DNA from: Gnetum montanum
Taxonomy: Eukaryota > Streptophyta > Gnetopsida > Gnetales > Gnetaceae
Length of the DNA: 64,000 bases
NCBI GenBank assembly: GCA_015680685.1
Contig: MNCI01003975.1
Location: forward strand, 439,698-503,697
Reading direction: 5' to 3'
The notes under the pieces are model-generated. The model had not been told where the DNA came from. It did no database searches and was given only the letters and a program-made list of their open reading frames with translations. This document shows, in pieces, positions 21,230 to 33,186 of the stretch; position 1 is the first letter of the stretch; each line of letters begins with the position of its first letter. The translations under genes and the position numbers were made by a program.

Positions 21230-23552
21230 ATTGCTGCGGTTGGGCAAGGAGCTCACCCTACATGGCTGGAGTAGGTGGTAATGGAGTTAAGGGTGGAAAA
21301 GCTGTAGTTGGATGAGAAGGATAGTATGTTTGTGAAACATCTCCCCTAGGAGAATGATTTTTATAATACTCATGGGTTTGGTAGTAAGGTTGGGGAGCAA
21401 TGTCACTAGGGGAGTCACGTGGAGAGATTGGCTATCACACGCAGTATCCAGATGGGTCAAATTGACAGTAAGGGTACTATTGACATGGTGGTGGCATTCC
21501 CCATGATTGTGGGTGCTGGCACTATTGATACTGCTCATTTTGTTGTGCTGGAGTTCCACTTGGATAATACATCAAGGGTTGGTAGAACTACCTTGGGTTA
21601 CCTTGGGGATAAGGTAACCTTCGGGGTGTTTGCCTTCTATTTAATTGTGGGTTGAGTGCATACACCCTAGACTCCTGCAGATGTGAGATTACAGGGCAAC
21701 ATCCCTTAGGATGGTCATATTGGCATATCTCACATCCACTGTCATTATCTGTATCCGAATCCACAACTTTGCCCTTACCTTTGTTATGTGCATATTCAGC
21801 TTCTCTCTTTTTTCTCCTTTCTTGATCACTACCTTCCTCTCTAGACTCCTCTACTATTTTGAGAACTATTTAAAATCTATTATCTAGGGAATCCCATATT
21901 TGGTCCACCTTTGCCAATACTTTTGATGCAAGTTTTTGAATGGGCAAGGTTTTCCTATTCACCATCTCTTCAAGTGGTGATTCTTCTTCATCCTAATAAA
22001 ATCCAACTTCCTTCTTTCCAAGGGAAGGATCTCTGTTATATTCTTCTGCACTCTCTCTTTTCCTTAACTCACCTTCTTCTTTAGCAACTTGCTCCAACAA
22101 TCCTTGTACTTGATGGGCCCTAAGCTTAGATAGCCTTCCTTGGGCATAAGTCCTATGGGTTCTTCGCATTTCGTGCCTAATCCCATCTACGAGATGGCGT
22201 AGTTGTTCCCTTTGCAAGTAACCATGGCCTAGGAAATGATGTAATAGTGCATAATATTGGTCCATGGTAGCATCCAAGGGTTCATGTCCTCCTTGTTTTC
22301 ATCCTTTGATTTTCTCTCGCAGGTTGGACACTCAGGAGCATGTTTGATACTTATCATTGAACAGTTCTAACATGCTACTCCATTGGTAAATGGATTCTGG
22401 TTCTAAGGACTGGTACTAGCTTTCCGCTTCCTTGATCAATGTCTGTGAAAACAACTTGAGTTTTTGCCACTCATTTTCTATATTTTTCAAGGCACATGCA
22501 TCGTGAAATGCTTGCAAATGATTTTGAGGATCAGCATTGTATCCCCCTTCAAATCATGGGATATTGTTCATGTCCAATCTTTTGATCCTACTATCTTTTT
22601 GGTGCCTTGTTGGGATTCTAATAGCCTTAGTTATATCTAGCATACTTCGGGTAGCGAGTAGGGGTTCATCATGGTCATACTGTCTATGGCGTCTATGATG
22701 CCTATGTTGTTCCCTACTCTCCCTCCTCTCATGATGAGTTTCTCTAGAATGCCCTCATCCCCTTTCTCAGCGACTTTGTCTATGATTCCTATTTCACTTA
22801 CCCTTAGCCTCAGGGTCTTTTTCCTTGTGACTACGTCCAAATCCTGAAGGAGAGGATGAAGGAGATGATGAAGGTGAAGAAAAAGGAGGACCATTACCAT
22901 GATGGTGCCTACTTCCTTCTCTTCGATGGTCATGGCCTTGATCACAGTTACGAACGGAATGTCCATCTTTGTCATGTGTTCATGTTCCTTTTTTAGACCC
23001 TTTATGTTTGTCAACACCAGAATCTGGGTTATGGATAGTTGAGTGAAGATTCTAATACACAACCCCTTAACCGAAGTCAATGGGAGGAACATCATTGTGT
23101 GGGAGACCTCTTGAGGCAGGTTCACCATCCTCATTTTCACTTATGACATGCAGGACATTTTGAGACAACTTTCCTTTCATGGACTCATGACGTCTCTCCT
23201 ATTGTAGATCCCTTTGACATTGTGCCTCCATGGGTCGATACTCTCTCGAGTCATGATCATGCACAACGTACTTTGCCTGTAAGTGTTGCATACCAATTCG
23301 TGTGAGATCACGAAGGAGCATGCCCAAAACTAAGCGATCGGGAGGTAACACTATGTTACCTTCTAAATCACACCAACACAGTTGTTCATCCTGGTGGAGG
23401 ATAAAGGTAAAGTTTGGTATATACTCATCAGGATGAACGTATACCACACAAAACTGTTAAGGGACTAGCAAATTATCATGGGTACTACGCCTTCAATTGT
23501 TCCCTGTATCAGACCTAGGTGGTGAAACACTCTTGTAAGAAGAAGGAGACAT
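21230..23552 (-). pseudogene. Gag of Y
   Basis: Best start is the ATG at 23552, about 140 bp past the LTR. An N-terminal part (23450-23200) has VYVHPDEYIPNFTF and LVLGMLLRDL; then an Arg/Ser/His-rich linker (about 22970-22640); a capsid-like part with FEGGYNADPQNHLQAF (about 22560) and YHQCSM-type residues; a Glu/Lys/Arg-rich helix (22277-21993); and a zinc-knuckle-like CEICQYDHPKGC (about 21745). Downstream is Gln/Pro-rich (21640-21420). In this family Gag forms the particle and binds RNA. Several stops break it. Confidence 0.75.
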
Positions 23553-23670
23553 AATTGTCTATTCAATGTGCAATACTTTTCATTTCACTAATTGTAAGAT
23601 AACCAACCCTAAGGGTTTGTTCCAACGATGTGAAGATTTCCTATGTTCTAGCTAGTGCACAACCAACAAA

Positions 23671-23690
23671 GTCCCTAGCAACAGTGCCAA
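23671..23690 (-). other. Primer-binding site of Y (tRNA-Asp type)
   Basis: Element strand, one base inside the 5' LTR: TGGCACTGTTGCTAGGGAC. Athila-type elements primed by tRNA-Asp have TGGCGCCGTTGCCGGGGA. All differences are C-to-T or G-to-A, mostly at CpG, as expected for methylated DNA decay. Confidence 0.75.
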
Positions 23691-24509
23691 TGATGAGCGG
23701 GGAGGTATCCCTACGCTCAACCATATGAATACGAGCATACACACATAATCCAGTCGAATTCCAAGGACTAAGTCCTTATGCGCCTTTACAAAACCCAGAT
23801 GGGTGAGTCAATTGTTGTCTTCCCAAGCTTACTCATATAGTGCGATTGTATGGTTAAGTAAAATTGAGGTATATGATTTTTATATATTTTTATGTTTTAT
23901 GTCCTAGTGCTACAAAGGGAAAAGTGAACTAATTAAGTAACCAATTTAATTTAACTAATTAACTATTCTCTAACTAGTCCTAACACCAGCATCCATTCCC
24001 ACTTGCCATACACATCCTAAACCAATGCAACACTACTGGGATTACCAAACGCTAATCGTTACTAGGTTACCAAGTGTTCCACACATGCTTGAAGTGGTCG
24101 TATTGAGTGTGCTTACTTGGGGGAGTTAACAAGGGGAGAGAGAGAACATTAATTAACTAAGGAAAGCATTAAATAACTATAAATAACATTAAATAAGCAA
24201 TTCTAAATACTACAAGGTTTATCACAAAGTTCATTTTTATTTCTGGCGACAAGGTGTGCTCAGGTACACAATGCTTGAATAAAGATCCATTCGCTTTATG
24301 ACTCCTACTATAGGCACTTAGAAATAATTCTAACTCTGAGAAGGAAAAAAGGCAAGAGTTCAGATAAGGGACTAAGACTAATTAACCAACTATTGCCAAA
24401 CCAAGTGCGATTGCCTCTTATTTATAGGCGACAAGATAGGCCTTGATATCGCTTGGAAGGCTCCAATATCGCGTATTCGATATCATGGATGCGATATCGT
24501 GGCTCATCA
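23691..24509 (-). repeat. 5' LTR of Y
   Basis: Pairs with 14626-15457. TATAAATA box on the minus strand at 24426-24419. The U3 start, 24430-24509, holds repeated GATATCG palindromes and ends in the duplication TAGGG. Confidence 0.93.
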
Positions 24510-24514
24510 TAGGG

Positions 24515-25440
24515 CATGCAAAAATTAAGAGCAAGTAGGTGCCTAGCACATATTGCTCTAAGGGGGCACCTTAGTCATGTAGTTGCTTCCTAACCTGATG
24601 TGGATTAGGAGGTGCATAGGGCCTAGGCAGCATAAGGCAGTATTCATCTATACCTTCATCATTGATGCTAAAGGAAAATTCTACCCATAAAGCATCATTG
24701 GGGATGGTATCTACCTCTTTTGGCACTTTAGATGGGTCTACTAGACAAGGTTGACTCTTGTCCTCCATGAGCGGCATGTCATCGGGAAACTCAAACTTCC
24801 CTTTTTCTATGTCAATGTTGTTGATGGTGGGAGGGACCAAGTTATCACCATGTATAATCACTTCTCCACCTTCATACAGAAGGTGGATCTCTTGGTGAAT
24901 GGGTGAGGAGATGGCCCTTAATTGGGCTAGCAAAGGACTTTCCAAAATCAGGTTGAACCCAAGCATCTCCTCGATGATAATGAATTCGGCTATGGTGGGG
25001 AATCACTCCCCTAGCAAAAAGGCTATTGTAATTATTCCCTTCATGACAATGCATGATCCATTAAAGAACTTGAGGCATTTCATCTTTATGGCCTGGATTT
25101 GGTTGGCCAAACCAAGTTTGTCAACGATTGGGAATGGGATGACATTAGTCAGTGCCCTATCATCAACGTGCACCCTGTGAATCTTGCATTGCCCTATGCG
25201 GATGGTTATAAATATTGGCACAATGGTGACTTGCCCCTTTTCAAGGTCAACCTTGATTACCTCATCACGAAATGCTAGAGGCATTGAACCTAATTTTTGA
25301 GGTGAAGGAGGAAGCATCATAGTCTGGATGGCTTGTTCATCAATTGGGATGTCCTCTTTGACATGAATGGAGACCAACATGTGAACTGGTGCTTTGTGAT
25401 GAGCAGAGGATTTCATCACCAAATCATATAGGCTCAAGAT
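24515..25440 (-). pseudogene. Protease region of X1
   Basis: Element strand 25437-25003 reads an aspartic-protease-like domain: CKIHRVHVDDRALTNVIPF (about 25190-25135), in the place where related elements have HRVLVDxGSSxN; then LGL (about 25110) and FFNGS...GIITIAFLLGE to the end. Here the Asp-Asp-Gly is Asp-Asp-Arg; X2 reads VDDGVTTN, so this copy lost Gly. The continuation (24966-24571) begins LGFNLILE and LLAQLRAI, matching the C-terminal GRPWL-type block, and ends in a Pro-rich linker. The sequence then becomes noncoding; the donor of the PR-RT intron would be near 24585. The region is directly next to the Y insertion. Confidence 0.7.
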
Positions 25441-27893
25441 TGTAATTTTTTATTTAAGAGCCTACTTGGCTTATGCTAATGCATCTGGAAAGTCCTTACT
25501 ACTATTAGTTTCCTTGTTAGCCTTCATCTCCTCCATGCAACCCAAAAGGTGGATCTCTTGGGGAGGGGATTTGATCTTGTTTTGTGTTGCCTACCTGTGA
25601 GCCTCAATGCTTGGTTGTTGATCACTTGCGGTAGCAACTTTAGCTAATGTGGCCATAGGAATAGTAGACAAAGGGATGGCCTTAGGTGAACTTAACGCCA
25701 TGTGTTCCCTCATTAGTCAGCTTGTGAGGTGCTCATTTAGCCTCCTAGGTTGCCACCTCAATTGCCTAGTGTTATATGTGGGATGATACATCGGGCAAGT
25801 AGGGCCTATTGCAGTGCCCACCACTAAACCTGGCAAAGGGTCCACATGTTTTGGAAACCTAACGACAAGGGTTGTATGGGTTGTAGTTGCTACAGCGTGC
25901 TGCAAGGCCCTAACCACAAAGGATTTCATGGGTGCCTGAGGTGATGCTCTAACAACAAAAGGAATCCTTGGATCGGTTGGCATCGAGGAGGCCCTAATGC
26001 TATTAGGGAGCACATGAACCACAAATGGCTCTTATGCCAATCCTACGTCATCATTGATGTTGATGGCATTGATGACATAGCGTGTGCCACTTGCCTTGAG
26101 AGGGTCTTTGTAGACCTTCATTGATCAATTTTCTGGTCGAACTAGGTTGGTCGAATCAAGAACCAGTTAACCTTGGTCAATCATGTGTTGTATGTCATCC
26201 CATAATGCCATGCAGAAATATGTGTCATGGCTAGGTAATTAATAATATTGGCAAAATTGATCCAACCTAAAGTGTTTGGGGACTAGAGGATTGTTTGGTA
26301 CAGCTGTTGATGGGTTTCTAAGAAGCTTGTAGTAGTGGTCATGATGCTTGTGAGCATCTTCAAACATTTTCTTCTACTGGATGTGCCCAATACTAAGTAG
26401 CTGACCCAATAGTTCCAATGGCTTGATGGGGCAACGATGTATACTTTCTGTGGTCCTTGCACTCAAAGTTTGGCCTTGGGGTAGCTTGTCCTATGGCAAC
26501 CGATGGTGCGAGTTGGTTGGTTGCTGCAATGCTAGAGTCGGTTGCCTTGTTGTTGGCCAGGGCTTTGGTTGCCTTGGCCATTGGTTTGGCATTATTTGAC
26601 TTGGCCTCATTGGCCACCATTGTAGCAATTATTGTTACCTTGGCCTTCTCCTTGTCTCTCTTCGCATGTGCATTCTTGTAGGCCACATAGATCGGATCCT
26701 TACTAGCTTCTATTACATCCTAAATGCTCTTTGTTTGAGCGAATGCTTGGCTCAAGGAGTGTGAGGCAAGATAGTACAATTTTAACTAAATGAAGTTGTT
26801 CACTGCACCTTTGAAAATGGCTAGTAGGTGAGTTTTCATGATAGGCTCATGGATTTCATTAAGTGCAACACTCCATCATTAGATGAGCTTTTGAATGGGC
26901 TTTAATTGGCCCTACTTGATCTGCATAAGTTGGTCTAGGGTCGGTCACCTCAAGCTTCAAGTTTTACTTAAAGCAAGTGACAAATTGACTAAGCAAATCC
27001 TCCAACAAAGATATGGAGGCCCTAGGGAGCGCATGGTACCAATAAAGCACCTTGTCGATTAGGAACATGGAAAACATACCAATGATTACATGTAGAAAAG
27101 GACTAAGATCGAAAGATCACTAGATGGGTGTGGGGATCCCCTTCACCATTATATTTGATGAACTAGGGAAGTTGGATGCCAGGAGACAAGGTCAGTGATG
27201 GGACAATAGGACTAATGGGATCATCTTAGTAAAAGTTCATCACTTGGACCATATCAAAAGAGGTGGCCTTAAGCTACTTGACCTCTTCAGTGAGTGTCTA
27301 AATGAGCTAGAATGCTTGATCTAGGCTTAGTGTCAGTGCAACAAGCTGCATCGGTTATGCAACCTGTTATGCTATTGGCATGGTCCACAGCCCCACCGTA
27401 GGTTGTGTGACCACGTAGGATTCTTGTTGAGTGTACTGCTATAAAGGCTATCATGCATGATGTTGCTACGTGTGTTATGCCTAGGGCATAGAGGTAGGCC
27501 CGCACCATGTGGTTGTGGCTTGGGCTATCATAGGACACACCATAAAGATAGGCGAGATGTATGATGCCTAACTCATATGTGCCTGGGATGTTGACACCAT
27601 GTGCACATAGGTATGGGTTGGCATCACAAATTCCGACATAGAGGATTGCACAGATTATGCCAAGACCACAAAGGATAGGGTGACAAATGATCCTACATCC
27701 TAATGCATATGCACTTGATGGCTTACTACAATAGGTGTTGGCCTAGGTGGTAACAAGGGAGATGTTGCTGCCTCAAAGAAGAAATATGGCTAAAACTGTG
27801 AAGGAATGACATTAGAGATAGATGAAAAGAAAGAGACATAGAAGACATTCTCATTCTTCGAATAAGCCTTGAATTCCTCTTGCCCATCCTAGA
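25440..27893 (-). pseudogene. Gag of X1 (N-terminus deleted)
   Basis: Homologous to 47190-49506 of X2. The Lys/Ala-rich part 26686-26393 (AYKNAHAKRDKEK) aligns with 48027-47626. A YHxxxxHDTxxC zinc-knuckle-like segment (X2 near 47480) has a decayed counterpart near 26220. Gag structural role. The right end is cut at 27893, where gag sequence passes directly into LTR sequence; X2 continues for about 0.4 kb more of Gag plus a 0.5 kb leader. So the Gag start, leader and PBS were removed by one deletion. Confidence 0.65.
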
Positions 27894-29456
27894 GCACCCT
27901 AAATAGTCTTGTTGATTGAATAAGGACTTTGCTAGTTGCAACCGGGATGTCGGGTGCAACTAGGAGGTGGCATGGTTAGCCAAAAATGTAAGCACTAATG
28001 GTGTTCTCGGTAGTACCAAGGCTAAATAAGCTTGAGCATAGCAAGGTTTCCTGGAATGAGAATGGTGATGCAAGTATGCAAGAAAACATGTAGAATAGAA
28101 AAAATGCAAACACAATGTTGAATCTCAAAGAAAATGCTTAAAATGAAATAGAGGAAATGCTTGAAATGTGATAGAGTTTGAGAGAATGAAAGAATGGTAC
28201 CACCCTAGATGGGGAGCGTAACAATTGCAACTGATCTTTAAGGATGTACGCGGTATACAAATAGGCGTAGTAGCAACTTAGTCCTAATCTCTAAGGTGTC
28301 CCAGGAAGAAGACTAATGTCCACTATGAGGTCCATGCCTACTAGGTTGGCTACTGTGATGTCCTACGGGTCTATGGTGTGCTGTAGTGCTGAGTGGGATG
28401 CAAAGGGGGTGCCAAGATGCTGATACACTCCTGTATACGAGATGCTCAAGGTGCTTCGAGTGCTAAATGATGCTCTAAGATGCTAATTGCTACTTAGATT
28501 TTGCTAGCTAGATGCTTCATATGCCCACTGCTAAAATGAATAACCAACCCCTAGAGTGTGGAATGAGGGGGTGTTTATAGGCTTAGGGTTAGCATGAAGT
28601 GTGGATCAAGTGCCACATGGCAAAGGGATAGGTGGGGCTACATTGAACTTTGCTACACTCCTACTGGAGCAACTGGTGCTATGCTTTGGTATGCTCCACT
28701 TGACCCCGAGAAACTGCTAGACTATGAGTATGCTGCTAATACTACATGTGCCAAGACTACAATGTACCTACAAATAGTGAAAAATAGTGTAATTTGGAGG
28801 CTACACTCTAGGACTACATTCTCCCCTCTTTTGAGTGGGATCAAGCATAGGTACAACTTTAGGACATAAAGGGGGATACAAAAAGAGTGCAAGTTGTTGA
28901 TCTTGCTTGCTAGAGGAGTGTTGGAGCTAGAAGGAAGGCCTATGTTTAGCTTTGGAATCTTTTAAAGGTAGTTCCTTGTTGCTATGCTAGCCACGCTCTG
29001 GAGCATAGCATAGTAGTTAGGTAGTTATTGAAGTCCATTGCTACTACACCTACTACACTAGCAAGCATAGAAGAATGGGACAGAGCATAGCAGGAGGGGT
29101 AGCTTTAGGAGTTAGAAAATTTACCAAATGCCTCTTCCATGTTGAGCTAGCTTGACAACGTTTGGCTTGACACTAGTGCAGACTAGCCATCGAAGCGCTG
29201 CTACGCTTCCTACATTGAAGAGTGTAGCAAGAGGGATGTGAGTGTAGCAAGGCACTTAGACAAAATTTCTGCAACTACTATTTAACAATTAGAAAATCTT
29301 ACAAATCTAGTTGTGTTACATGCTAAACTAGTTATGCTCTAGAGCATAGCTCCAGTAGTGGGATCATGGGCCAAACACTTAGAAAAAATTTGCCTTGATT
29401 TAACACTTAGAAAAATTGTTGTTGCAATGTTGTTGCCCAAATTTGGTGGTGTTTCA
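27894..29456 (-). repeat. 5' LTR of X1, truncated
   Basis: Aligns with 211-1846 of the left LTR. The outermost ~105 bp on the internal side (equivalent of 107-210) are missing. Perfect right end GGTGTTTCA at 29456, followed by ATTAT. The palindrome at 29331-29350 is kept with one change. Confidence 0.88.
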
Positions 29457-29461
29457 ATTAT

Positions 29462-30880
29462 AGTTGATTATTTTTCAAGACTCAGATGGGATTCTAATAA
29501 AGATGAAGAATCATTATCAGATAAATTCCCTCCTAAAATTTTATTTACTAATATAGTAATGGTTGTGGATTTAGTAGCAAAGTCATGGATGATTGGTTAT
29601 ATAACATATCTAACTACACAAGAAAATTCTTGCAAAACAAGATAAAAAACAAATAGAATAGTTTCTTCACAAAATAAAGCAATACGTAAAAATAAGAAAA
29701 ATATTTATAAGATATGTGTACATGGTTTAATATGACGGTATGTTCCAAAACAGAGTCAACAAAGAGTTCTACAAGATGCACATGAAGGACCATGTGGTGA
29801 TCATTATGTAGGATGAAGTACAACACTAAAACTAATGATGGCAAGCTACTTTTGGCCCATCATATTCAGTGATGCACATCAGTTTGCACAATCTTGTGAA
29901 AGATGCCAGAAGGATGAATGAGTGAAGACCAAGAATGAAGGATCATAACAATGCATACAATGATTGGAATCATTTGATATTTGAAAATTTTCTTTTATGA
30001 AACTCATCATACCGATGTTAAAAAGAAAGTCTTATAATATTGTGACTATTAATTATTGTACTAAGTAGGTGGAAGTAGTTGTAGTTAAAGAGTACATAGC
30101 CACAAGAGCTGCAAAATTCTTTCAACAACATGTGATGAACAAATTTGGAGTATCATGAATGCTAATATCAAATAATGGAAGTCATTTCACTAGAGCTACA
30201 TTTAAGAAACTAATGCAACAAATTGGGATCAATCATAAACTAACTAAACCCTATCACCCCCAAGTAAATAGTCAAGCTAAAGTAACTAGCAAAGAGATTA
30301 CATGAATATTAACTAGAACTATTAATAGATATAGAAAGGACTGAAAAATTAACCTTAATGATGCTCTATGGACATATCAATAAACTTGGAAACTTCCTAT
30401 AGGGTATTCACCATATGAATTAGTCTATGGAAAATTGCCTGCTCTACTAATTCAAGTAAAAATAAAATATATTTACAATTGTCTATATACTTGACCTAGA
30501 TTTAGAGTTTGCCAAGAAAGAACGGTTAACGAATCTTAATCTATTGGATGAAAATTGATTAGTAGCTAGCCCAAATGAGAAATTCATAAAAAGTATTTTA
30601 AATGTGAACATGATGCCAAGATTCAATAAGTTTCTATTATGTTTGGAGATAGAGTTCTCTACTATAATCCACACAATATCATTTAAAGGACAAATATTCA
30701 AACTTTATAGGAAGGACCCTATATCATCCATGCAACATATCAATCAGGTGTTATGCAAATTTACCACCCAACCAACCCACACAAGTTAGTCCTTGTTAAC
30801 ATTCAACAAGTTAAACCATTCCATGACTTTCCTTCCTCTAAAGATTCTACCTTGATACTAAACAACTCACTTCCTATCCA
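29462..30880 (+). pseudogene. RNase H end and integrase of W (decayed)
   Basis: Continues from 106 without frame change: I-VDYFSRL (29462-29482). The zinc-binding part has HEGPCGDHYVG and CERCQKDE (29779-29919). Core: IISNNGSHF-like LISNNGSHF (about 30163-30190; the expected Asp is Asn), then YHPQVNSQAKVTSKEI (about 30250-30300; expected Glu is Lys), LNDALWTYQ (30355) and YGKLPALL (30428). Strong likeness to the Y integrase shows W and Y are one lineage, in opposite orientation. Dozens of stops. Two of the three catalytic positions are changed, each by a G-to-A type change. Confidence 0.8.
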
Positions 30881-32613
30881 ATCTTCAAAATTTTCACCTT
30901 AGATAATAGTTGTGGGGATGTCATCTTTTTTACTTAGGCATCAAACACTCTTTTTACATTTTTCCTATAATTTTTTAAAATTCTTACTATTTTCTACATG
31001 CTTTAATATCTTTTCTATTCTTTCATATTTTTAACATTTCTTATCTTTTTTCATTATTTAATATCTTTAAAATTCTTTCTATGCTTTTCCATTCTTATCT
31101 ATTTCTTATTCTTCTAATAGTTTTATCATTTCTCATGTACATATTTTTGTTAATCTTTCTAATAAAAATGTAAAGAAATCAATAAGATGTAGTTAAAACA
31201 ATGAGAACTTCATCCTATATTATTAAATCATTAAAGGATTGATTGTATATATAGTGAGAATGTATCATCCATCCACTCACTTCTAATAATAAGAGGTTCT
31301 CACCATGGACATAATGGAATTCTTTTCACAATAAAACTAAAATAAACCAATGATCATTATGTCTAGATGGAATGGTGAAGAACGAAGTGGTAATGAAAAG
31401 GATGTGACATTAAGGAGATTTTTGGATTCTCTAAAGTTACTACTATGAGTCTTATTATGCTATTAATTTTTATTATTTACTTGAGTTCTAACAAAAAATG
31501 GAAGTGTGTTCTGAAATAAGTGCTACCTTGTCATGTCATTGGAAAGACATGTTACGCATGCCTAAAGGTAGTTTTCTAGTAAGGTTGACATAGTAATAAC
31601 ATAGCAAATACACATAATAAAAATTTCTAGAGGTTCTACAAGAAATACATGTTATCCATGCTTCAAGGTAGGTGACTTGTTAAAAATTTCAAGGTTTCTT
31701 AGACTCGCATTGGTTATGGAACTAGAAAGATATGTTACCCATGCATGAAGGCACTCCTCTATCCAATAGCAAAGTCTTCTTTTAAAATAAACTATGTAGT
31801 TAATAAATTACTTTCTAGTACTTCATTGTCAAGTAATAATATTTCTTGCAGTTGTAATAGTTTTATAGTTGTTAATTTTGGGATCATATAATGTAATGTC
31901 ATTGGGAAGTCATATGGACTTGGTTTGGATCTTGGATGGAAAGGCTAATGATCATTTTAATCATGCATTACACATAGAATTTCTTATGCTTATGGTAAGA
32001 CACATCACGTTCCATTTTCTGCAATCTCTGCTACTACCATTCTGCCTCACTATTATATGTAATTATCATTTTATGGTTTTGTATAATATAGTGTTAGTTT
32101 CTTATTAGAAAAATACTAACATGTGTATTTTGGAAGATAGGTATGATTTACGTCCAACTTCTTAAGTGTCCACAAACATTTGTAACTGGGGCTATACCAG
32201 GGCATTAAGGATAGAAGCCTAGTTTGGGGAGGATCCACTTATATAACTCTTATATTTATACTTGATAACCTCCATATCATCTTGTACCTCCTAAGTACTC
32301 AAATAATCATTATTATTTCCCTACATATTCATACTCACTCATAAGTTTAGTAATCTTGATCAAACCATCTCCTAAAAAGCTTAGATAACTTACATTATCA
32401 AACTCCTTTTTTAACATATTTTTGACATAACTCTTGACATTAATTTCTCATATTCTAAGCATCATTAATGATCAACAATTCTTTGGATCATCTTTACACC
32501 TTTCAAGCTACCTATTCCATTCATTTTTTCCATCAGATTTTGCAAAAATTTTGATGATATAGTAGTTATGATATATGAGGTCCTACAATGTCGCATGTAT
32601 GATATCAGTCCAC

Positions 32614-32658
<45 letters not shown>

Positions 32659-33186
32659 TCTATCCAACAAACTTTAGAGCTCCATATCTTCCTCACCGCA
32701 TGTTTGATTTGCATCATTCTTGCTTTCTTTTGCTCATGGAGTGACCATCTTAGTCGTGGGGAAGAGCATTTCACATAGTTTTTGTGAATTATGCTACATT
32801 TGTTCAATGTCTAGAAGAACAATTAAGGGTACAAACAATAAGAGATAATAATATTTTGACTTAATATAAGCCAACAAACTAAATGATTTCTTTCCAATTA
32901 TTCTTATGAATATATCTTAAATAATAAATCAAGGATAATTATAAATCATGAAAATAGAATTAATTTTTGAATTAATTGCTTAATAAGGATTTTTTTTATC
33001 AAAGGTTTTTTATAAGTTAATAAATTTTCCAAACTCGGTAATCTAAAGTAAGAATGAAATCAATTATATCTAATGTTTTTAATCATATCCAAAAACAAGT
33101 TAACGATTATGAACTGTTAGAAATTTTTTCTTGAATTTTTTCGTAATCTTAAATTTTCTTATGATTGTAGATGCCATCAAAGAGAC
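30881..33186 (+). other. Post-integrase region of W, first part
   Basis: AT-rich, no coding frame recognised. Two blocks match the Y post-integrase region in reverse complement: a GGAAAGACATGTTACGCATG block near 31540 and GGGGAGGATCCACTTAT near 32205. Repeated ACATGTTA(C/T)CCATGC-type blocks occur at 31540, 31645 and 31725, spaced about 100 bp. Contains a (GT)n microsatellite. Confidence 0.6.
32615..32651 (+). repeat. (GT)n microsatellite
   Basis: About 18 uninterrupted GT units. Its uninterrupted state contrasts with the decayed neighbours, so it is probably recent or still changing in length. Confidence 0.97.

Larger units (their letters stand above)
14626..24509 (-). mobile_element. Near-complete Athila-like LTR retrotransposon Y nested in X1
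   Basis: 9884 bp, flanked by TAGGG on both sides (14621-14625 and 24510-24514). LTRs are at 14626-15457 and 23691-24509 (832 and 819 bp), starting TGATGAGC and ending TCATCA on the plus strand. PBS at 23671-23689 resembles that of tRNA-Asp-primed Athila elements. Element-strand order is gag, protease, RT, RNase H, integrase, a 1.8 kb post-integrase region, PPT, 3' LTR. X2 keeps the unoccupied site near 45731-45735 (TGGGG), confirming insertion into X1. Most catalytic motifs are readable, but stops and frameshifts interrupt every domain. The two LTRs differ at roughly a tenth of positions by eye, so the insertion is old. Confidence 0.95.
107..29456 (-). mobile_element. Giant Tat/Ogre-like LTR retrotransposon X1 with nested insertions
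   Basis: Bounded by LTRs at 107-1846 and 27894-29456 and flanked by the 5 bp direct repeat ATTAT (102-106 and 29457-29461). LTR ends are TG...CA type (left TG decayed to TA); on the element strand the LTR starts TGAAACACC. Element-strand order, right to left: 5' LTR (truncated), gag, protease, a ~6.5 kb intron-like segment with an antisense unit, RT, RNase H, integrase, hairpin-unit array, PPT, 3' LTR. Two later insertions sit inside: Y (14626-24509) and a solo LTR (8263-9293). Subtracting them leaves about 18.4 kb, within the range known for Ogre-type elements. The zinc-knuckle gag, protease and RT resemble the Tat lineage. A deletion removed the PBS region and the first ~105 bp of the right LTR, so it is non-autonomous. 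Confidence 0.9.

Noticed and set aside
32575-32778. 67-codon frame with a Cys-Val run
   Set aside because: Translation of the (GT)n microsatellite; no support as a gene.
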